From positions 221,001 to 285,000 of the forward strand of contig NZ_NGLE02000001.1 of assembly GCF_002140715.2 (NCBI RefSeq): a stretch of 64,000 nt of DNA. Direction: 5' to 3'. This stretch comes from Enterococcus sp. 4G2_DIV0659. GTDB taxonomy: Bacteria > Bacillota > Bacilli > Lactobacillales > Enterococcaceae. The position numbers and the translations under genes are program-made. Shown here one piece after another: positions 59,271 through 64,000 of this stretch. Every line of letters starts with the position of its first letter. The stretch's first letter is position 1. The notes below the pieces were generated by a model, which was not told the origin of the DNA, did not search any database, and saw only the letters and a program-made list of their open reading frames with translations.

Positions 59271-59597
59271 TTATTTCATCAATCTGCGTAATTGCTGTAA
59301 CTCCTCATGCAGATCGATAAATTCTTTCGTAAAATCTGTTGCTGTAATTGCCGCCATCATATGATCTTGAGCATGGGTCAAAAACATATTTGTAGGCTCA
59401 TCCGGATTAGTTGCAAATTGTTGCAAAATATCCGTGTGATGTTGATGGGCAATTTTTAAATTACTTTTACTTTCCTCCAACATATTTTGAGCTTTGGCTA
59501 TCTCTCCTGTTTTTGCCTCTTTAATGGCATTCATGGCAAGTGACTTGGCATTACCCGCATACACAATAATTTGCATGACATCCGTTTCTGAAATCAT
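59271..59597 (-). CDS. PTS EIIA, lactose/cellobiose family
   Basis: Cytosolic phosphocarrier, 108 residues, all-helical trimer type. The phosphoryl His is in LTHAQDHMM (His75 or 78). AAAGGAG precedes the ATG. First gene of the operon behind the sigma-54 promoter. Order EIIA–EIIB–EIIC–phosphatase. Confidence 0.93.
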   Translation of the reverse strand: MISETDVMQIIVYAGNAKSLAMNAIKEAKTGEIAKAQNMLEESKSNLKIAHQHHTDILQQFATNPDEPTNMFLTHAQDHMMAAITATDFTKEFIDLHEELQQLRRLMK

Positions 59598-59643
59598 TTA
59601 GCTTTCTCCTTTCAAACATTCATTCTGCTGATACTAATATATA

Positions 59644-59659
59644 AGCAATAAACGTGCCA
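59644..59659 (-). promoter_or_regulatory. Sigma-54 promoter of the PTS operon
   Basis: TGGCACGTTTATTGCT on the minus strand, matching TGGCAC-N5-TTGCW exactly, about 46 bp before the EIIA start. RpoN-dependent transcription needs the LevR-like activator encoded divergently. Confidence 0.95.
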
Positions 59660-59698
59660 AACATTTGTAACACCTTTAAACTAAGGATTCTCTTCTAT

Positions 59699-59727
59699 GT
59701 GTTTTATTTTTTTCTATAATAAAACAC
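59699..59727. promoter_or_regulatory. Likely upstream activating sequence
   Basis: GTGTTTTAT and ATAAAACAC, a perfect 9-bp inverted repeat with 11-bp spacing, centred about 60 bp upstream of the -24/-12 elements. Candidate binding site of the divergent activator. Confidence 0.7.
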
Positions 59728-59845
59728 TTTCCAAACAGATACTGAAACACATGAAAGAAAAGGAAAACAGATGACTTTGACTAATTCATTTTTCAACATT
59801 ATACTTAAGTCATAGAGATTATCAGATAAAGGTCGGGGAGCAAAT

Positions 59846-62509
59846 ATGAAAAGAATTGAAAGAATAAACGCACTACTCACCAATTACAATGAAGAAAAGC
59901 CAGCAACTGCGAGTGAAATCGCAACACAACTAAACATTACTCGAGCAAATGTCAGTAGTGATTTAAATCAGTTAGTTAAACTAGGTTTAGCCAAAAAAAA
60001 AGGAACAAAACCCGTCTATTTTTTCTCAACTGCGCCTAAGAAAAAGAATGAGCAAAATGTTCTAGATGAATTTATCAAAAAAAGTCCTAGCCTTTTTCAC
60101 TGTGGAGAACAAGCAAAGGCTGCTGTGTTATATCCGCCCAATGGTATGCACATTCTACTTACAGGTGAGACTGGTGTTGGAAAAAGTATGTTTGCTGAAT
60201 TGATTTTTAACTATGCAAATTCAAAACAAAAAATGAAAGCGGATTCCAATTTTATTACGTTCAATTGTGCAGATTATGCGAATAACCCTCAATTATTAGT
60301 TGGCTCGATTTTTGGGATCATAAAAGGAGCTTACACTGGCGCTGAGGATGATCGAGTAGGTCTTTTAGAAAAGGCGAACGGCGGTATTCTTTTTTTAGAC
60401 GAGATTCATCGCCTTCCACCAGAAGGTCAAGAAATGTTATTCACATTTATTGATCGAGGCGTTTATCGAAAACTTGGTGAAACGAATAGTGAAAGAACGG
60501 CACAAGTATTGCTAATTTGCGCAACAACAGAAGATACTACCTCTTCTTTATTACAAACATTCGTCCGTAGAATTCCCATGAGAATTGAGATCCCTAGTTT
60601 AATAGCGCGTGGCTTAGAGGAACGACTAAGTTTGATTTCAACCTTTTTCCAAGCTGAAACAAAAAAATTGAACACACCGATTGAAGTCTCAACTAACACG
60701 ATTCGAGCACTATTAGGGTATCCATGTCAAAACAATGTTGGACAACTCAAGGCAGATATCCAATTATTATGTGCCAAAGCCTACTCACAATTTATTGCAC
60801 GACAAGAAGAAACGATTAAGATTAGTAGCTATGAACTGCCTCATTACATTCGGGAAGGACTCTATAATAGCGAAGAACGCAAAAAAATATGGTTACTTCT
60901 ACCGAATACAAGTACTCGATTTTTTCTCTTCAATGAAGAAGAAACGACTTTATTTTTACCTAAAGATTCAAAAGCCAACGATATCTACCAAATTATTGAA
61001 CAAAAAATGAGCGATATGGAACGAATTGGACTCAATAACTCTCAAACATCTGAAATTATCGATACAACAATTTCAAATTACTATCACTCTTATAAGAATG
61101 AGTCTGTCGTTGATTTAGCGAACCTGGAACAAATTGTCGGTGCAGAAATCGTCGCTACGACAAATAAAGTATGTGAAAAAATAGCTAGATTACTAAATAC
61201 CTATTTCTCTGATAATGTGCGCTATGGATTAGCGCTTCATTTATATAATACGATCCAGCGAGTCAAACGTGGGCAAACCATCATCAATCCGCGAATCACT
61301 GAAATAAAACAAGAACATACTCGACTTTTTGAAGCAGCCCTAAACTGTCTTTCGATCATTGAAGCCGATTTTAGTATTCATTTACCAGAAGATGAAGCTG
61401 GTTTTTTAGCATTGTTTTTTACAACGGAAGAAAGCAAGAAAAAAAAGAAAGCCAAAGTTGAAGTGATTGTCGTGGCTCATGGAGAATCGACTGCAACAAG
61501 CATGGCTACTGTTGTGAATAAGCTTCTAGGAGAACAAATTGCCGTAGGTTTTGACATGCCTCTTGAAGAAAAACCAATTGTGGCTTTAACAAATATCGAA
61601 AATTATCTATCAGGTAAACAGCAATTAAAAGATGTTTTATTACTCGTTGATATGGGCTCATTGATTAACTTCAGTGATGATTTAGAAAAAAAATTAACTA
61701 TCCAAATTCGTTGCATCGAACTCGTCAGCACACTACATGTCTTAGAAGCAAGTAGAAAAGCCTCTCTTGGCTATACGTTAAATGAAGTATTCGAATCCAC
61801 CGTTAATATCAAAGGCCTTTCTATGTACAAAAACAAAGATATCTCTGAAAAGAAACAAGCAAAATTGTATGTACTTACTCTTTGCACAACAGGTGAAGGT
61901 TCTGCACAGCTAATCAAAAAAATGCTTATATCTCGTTTGAATTTACGAGGGGGTGCTTGCGAAATTATCTCCCTGCAAATGACAGATAAAAAACTGCTAC
62001 AACAGACAATTGAAAATTTGAATCAATCGGGGAAAATTATCTGTACGATCGGCACATTTCAACTTTCAATGGCTGCTCCTCATTTTTCGATCACAGATGC
62101 TTTAGATGAAACAAAAACAGAAAAAATCCAATCATTGATCGATTATGAAATTGCTTTTGAAGGTATGCGACTCAATATTTCCAGTATGCTAGAATACAAA
62201 AATGGAGAAAAATTAATTACGTCTATTCGAGAATGGGTTGAAGCAATGGCTATTCAAATCAATCCGAACATCTCCTATGAAATCAAAGTTGGGTTAGCTT
62301 GTCATATTATTTGTATGGTCGATCGACTAATCCAAGGAAAATCTGTCAGTATTTTTCCACATATGCATGTATTTCAAGAAAAATATAAAAAAGAAATACA
62401 TATGGTTCGACAAAATAGTCAATTTCTAGAAACATTTTACGCAATCACTATACCTGAAGATGAATTATTTTATATTACTGCTTTTTTTATGAATGAATCG
62501 TTGATTTAA
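59846..62509 (+). CDS. LevR/CelR-type sigma-54 activator with PTS regulation domains
   Basis: 887 residues. HTH (about 1–60), AAA+ domain with Walker A GETGVGKS (107–114), GAYTGA (161–166, the sigma-54 contact, Phe replaced by Tyr) and Walker B ILFLDEIH (181–188), then PRD1, an EIIA-Man-like domain (VEVIVVAHGESTATSMATVV), an EIIB-like segment, and a C-terminal PRD2. PTS phosphorylation at the PRDs sets activity. Divergent from the EIIA–EIIB–EIIC–phosphatase operon with its sigma-54 promoter. E. faecalis has several such activators (Mpt, Lpo, Xpo, Mph); which one this matches I cannot tell. Confidence 0.95.
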   Translation: MKRIERINALLTNYNEEKPATASEIATQLNITRANVSSDLNQLVKLGLAKKKGTKPVYFFSTAPKKKNEQNVLDEFIKKSPSLFHCGEQAKAAVLYPPNGMHILLTGETGVGKSMFAELIFNYANSKQKMKADSNFITFNCADYANNPQLLVGSIFGIIKGAYTGAEDDRVGLLEKANGGILFLDEIHRLPPEGQEMLFTFIDRGVYRKLGETNSERTAQVLLICATTEDTTSSLLQTFVRRIPMRIEIPSLIARGLEERLSLISTFFQAETKKLNTPIEVSTNTIRALLGYPCQNNVGQLKADIQLLCAKAYSQFIARQEETIKISSYELPHYIREGLYNSEERKKIWLLLPNTSTRFFLFNEEETTLFLPKDSKANDIYQIIEQKMSDMERIGLNNSQTSEIIDTTISNYYHSYKNESVVDLANLEQIVGAEIVATTNKVCEKIARLLNTYFSDNVRYGLALHLYNTIQRVKRGQTIINPRITEIKQEHTRLFEAALNCLSIIEADFSIHLPEDEAGFLALFFTTEESKKKKKAKVEVIVVAHGESTATSMATVVNKLLGEQIAVGFDMPLEEKPIVALTNIENYLSGKQQLKDVLLLVDMGSLINFSDDLEKKLTIQIRCIELVSTLHVLEASRKASLGYTLNEVFESTVNIKGLSMYKNKDISEKKQAKLYVLTLCTTGEGSAQLIKKMLISRLNLRGGACEIISLQMTDKKLLQQTIENLNQSGKIICTIGTFQLSMAAPHFSITDALDETKTEKIQSLIDYEIAFEGMRLNISSMLEYKNGEKLITSIREWVEAMAIQINPNISYEIKVGLACHIICMVDRLIQGKSVSIFPHMHVFQEKYKKEIHMVRQNSQFLETFYAITIPEDELFYITAFFMNESLI

Positions 62510-62521
62510 AGCAAAAATAAA

Positions 62522-62563
62522 GCGAAAGTAATTAGCTTATTTCCCACAGCAAATTACTTTCGC
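62522..62563. terminator. Hairpin between activator and MFS genes
   Basis: GCGAAAGTAATT and its complement, 12-bp stem with an 18-nt loop, between convergent genes. Confidence 0.7.
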
Positions 62564-62595
62564 CTAATATGTTCATTTTAATTTTTTATACTATC

Positions 62596-63804
62596 CTAAA
62601 TTGTTTCATACTCTTCTTCTGTTGCGAAATATTGATTGTGTACGAATACAAACAACAATCCTACAAGTACCATAAATCCTGCAAAATAAAAGGGCACACT
62701 TGTGTTCCAAACTTCTGCTAGTTTCCCAGCAATAAACGGTGCTATTGCTCCTCCAAAAAAGCGTATAAAACTATAAGAAGATGATGCGACACTTCTTTCG
62801 ATATCAGGTATTTCCATCGCAATTGTTGTTAAAAGCGTATTGATCAGACCTTGGAAAAAACCTGCTAGGATAACACCTAAAGCGACCAATTCAGGAGTAT
62901 GTGCATTGACTCCAATAAAAAGTAAACACACTAAAAAGAAAAATAACGCGAATAAAATCGTACGATAAGTGTTAATAATTTTTTCCAGCACAGGAGCAAT
63001 AAAAACAGATGCGACTGCAAGTAAAGCCCCCCAGCCAAAAAACACAAAACCAATCTGCATTTCAGAAAAACCCTCAAGTAAAAAAGGAGCGTAGGCTAAT
63101 AACGTAAAGAAACCAAAATTATACAACAGAGCAATTGTTCCAATTGAACGTAATTTATGATTGGCTAAAGCTTTTAACCCAGCTAAAAGCTCAACCTTCT
63201 TTTTCGGCTTAGCAATCGGTGTTAACAAGAACCCAATCGCTAATGTTGCAATAAGCATCAATGTAGCAACACCAAAGAATGGCAAACGCCATGATACACT
63301 CCCCAATACGCCTCCAAGTAACGGACCTATAGACATCCCAAGCCCCATGGACGCTTCATACATAATAATCGCCTTTTCTGTTTGTCCTGCCAAAACACCG
63401 ACAATAGCAGATAAAGCTGTCGAAATAAATAGCGCATTCCCTAATCCCCAACCTGCACGTAAATAAATCAACCCATCAATCGTTTGTGAAAAACCAGCTA
63501 AACAAGAAAAAATTATAATAATAGCAAGTCCAAAAATTAATGTTTTTTTCGCCCCTATACGACTAGATATAAATCCTGTAAACAACATCATTATACCTGT
63601 TACTAACATATAACTCGTAAACAATAGCGTTGTTTGAGCAGGTGTTGCATTTAATTGTTGAGCAATTGTCTTCAAAATAGGATCAACTAAACCAATTCCC
63701 ATAAACGCGATCATACACGTAAAGGCAACTGCATAAGCTGATCGAAGACCACTCTTTTCTATTACTCGTTTTGTTTCTTTTTCCAAAAATTCTGTTTCTT
63801 CCAT
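62596..63804 (-). CDS. MFS transporter, DHA1-type efflux protein
   Basis: 402 residues, twelve membrane helices. The DHA1 features are FMGIGLVDPILKTIAQQL at helix 1, the loop motif GFISSRIGAKKTLIFG between helices 2 and 3, and the antiporter motif region GLGMSIGPLLGGVLG in helix 5, which indicate drug/H+ export. Divergent from a PadR-type regulator. Its promoter TTGACA (63850–63855), 17 bp, TATTTT overlaps the operator repeats, so repression by PadR is likely. Confidence 0.9.
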   Translation of the reverse strand: MEETEFLEKETKRVIEKSGLRSAYAVAFTCMIAFMGIGLVDPILKTIAQQLNATPAQTTLLFTSYMLVTGIMMLFTGFISSRIGAKKTLIFGLAIIIIFSCLAGFSQTIDGLIYLRAGWGLGNALFISTALSAIVGVLAGQTEKAIIMYEASMGLGMSIGPLLGGVLGSVSWRLPFFGVATLMLIATLAIGFLLTPIAKPKKKVELLAGLKALANHKLRSIGTIALLYNFGFFTLLAYAPFLLEGFSEMQIGFVFFGWGALLAVASVFIAPVLEKIINTYRTILFALFFFLVCLLFIGVNAHTPELVALGVILAGFFQGLINTLLTTIAMEIPDIERSVASSSYSFIRFFGGAIAPFIAGKLAEVWNTSVPFYFAGFMVLVGLLFVFVHNQYFATEEEYETI

Positions 63805-63845
63805 TTAATTCCCTTCTTTCTATAAAAAAATACTACAAAAAAAGA

Positions 63846-63880
63846 TACATGTCAATAATTACATGTTTTTTTATACATGA
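63846..63880. promoter_or_regulatory. Three-copy operator of the PadR–MFS pair
   Basis: TACATGT at 63846 and 63860 and TACATGA at 63874, exactly 14 bp apart. They overlap the MFS -35 box (TTGACA on the minus strand) and lie just before the padR -10 TATAAT (63891–63896). PadR proteins bind ATGTA-type sites. Confidence 0.8.
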
Positions 63881-63937
63881 ATTTTTATGATATAATAAGA
63901 ATATGAGAAATTAAATGAATAAGGAGACAACATTTAT

Positions 63938-64000
63938 ATGAACACACTTAGCTATATTTTACTTTGTATGTTAGTTAGAAAACCTTGTACAGGCTATGAG
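63938..64000 (+). CDS. PadR-family regulator, N-terminal fragment (cut by window edge)
   Basis: Only 21 residues are in the window: MNTLSYILLCMLVRKPCTGY and one more. The pattern LLxxLxRKPxxGYE is the usual start of PadR winged-helix regulators. AAGGAGA precedes the ATG by nine bases. Divergent from the MFS efflux gene, the common arrangement for a PadR repressor of a drug pump. Confidence 0.8.
   Translation, partial: MNTLSYILLCMLVRKPCTGYE

Overview
The window looks like the chromosome of a low-GC Gram-positive coccus, most likely an Enterococcus of the E. faecalis type. Reasons: the V-type Na+-ATPase (ntp) operon with all sodium ligands in its rotor ring, the gpsB–rnpB–rlmL and recU–pbp1A neighbourhoods, the tmRNA tag ending NNTFALAA, Shine-Dalgarno sites of the AGGAGG type before nearly every gene, and many sigma-54/PRD and PTS genes. 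The species is an inference from content only.

Layout. 1–9000: M32 carboxypeptidase (cut by the window edge), an rRNA methyltransferase, RNase P RNA, gpsB, ypsA, recU–pbp1A, and pyrG behind a CTP-sensing GGGC start and attenuator. 9000–14100: a peptide-use cassette (lipoprotein, transglutaminase-like enzyme, dipeptide epimerase) divergent from an XRE-cupin regulator. 14200–25500: an Fe-S assembly factor, lysA, two serine hydrolases, and a gluconeogenic module (ppdK, ccpN, PPDK regulator, fbp) with three repeated operator-like sites. 25500–34500: ntpFIKECGABD on the minus strand, with three tandem 121-bp units between ntpG and ntpA.

34800–37330 is the most unusual part: an Rgg-type regulator, a divergent 21-residue hydrophobic peptide gene with a strong ribosome site, two unknown small proteins, and at each edge a copy of a paired small-RNA gene with its own promoter, CUCCUU motif and terminator. 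37500–45000 holds a membrane glycosyltransferase-like protein, an SMR pump, a leaderless-looking zinc-ribbon gene, an SOS-controlled uvrX–yolD operon with coupled small ORFs, tmRNA, and a tRNA-like RNA without a normal anticodon arm.

45100–51700 is an agmatine deiminase operon in the Listeria gene order, whose second deiminase has lost catalytic residues. 51900–56500 is a LicT-controlled beta-glucoside PTS operon with RNA antiterminator sites. 56600–62500 is a PTS operon with a phosphatase, driven by a clear sigma-54 promoter and a LevR-like activator. 62600–64000 is an MFS pump divergent from a PadR regulator with a three-copy operator. No CRISPR array, insertion sequence or prophage was seen.
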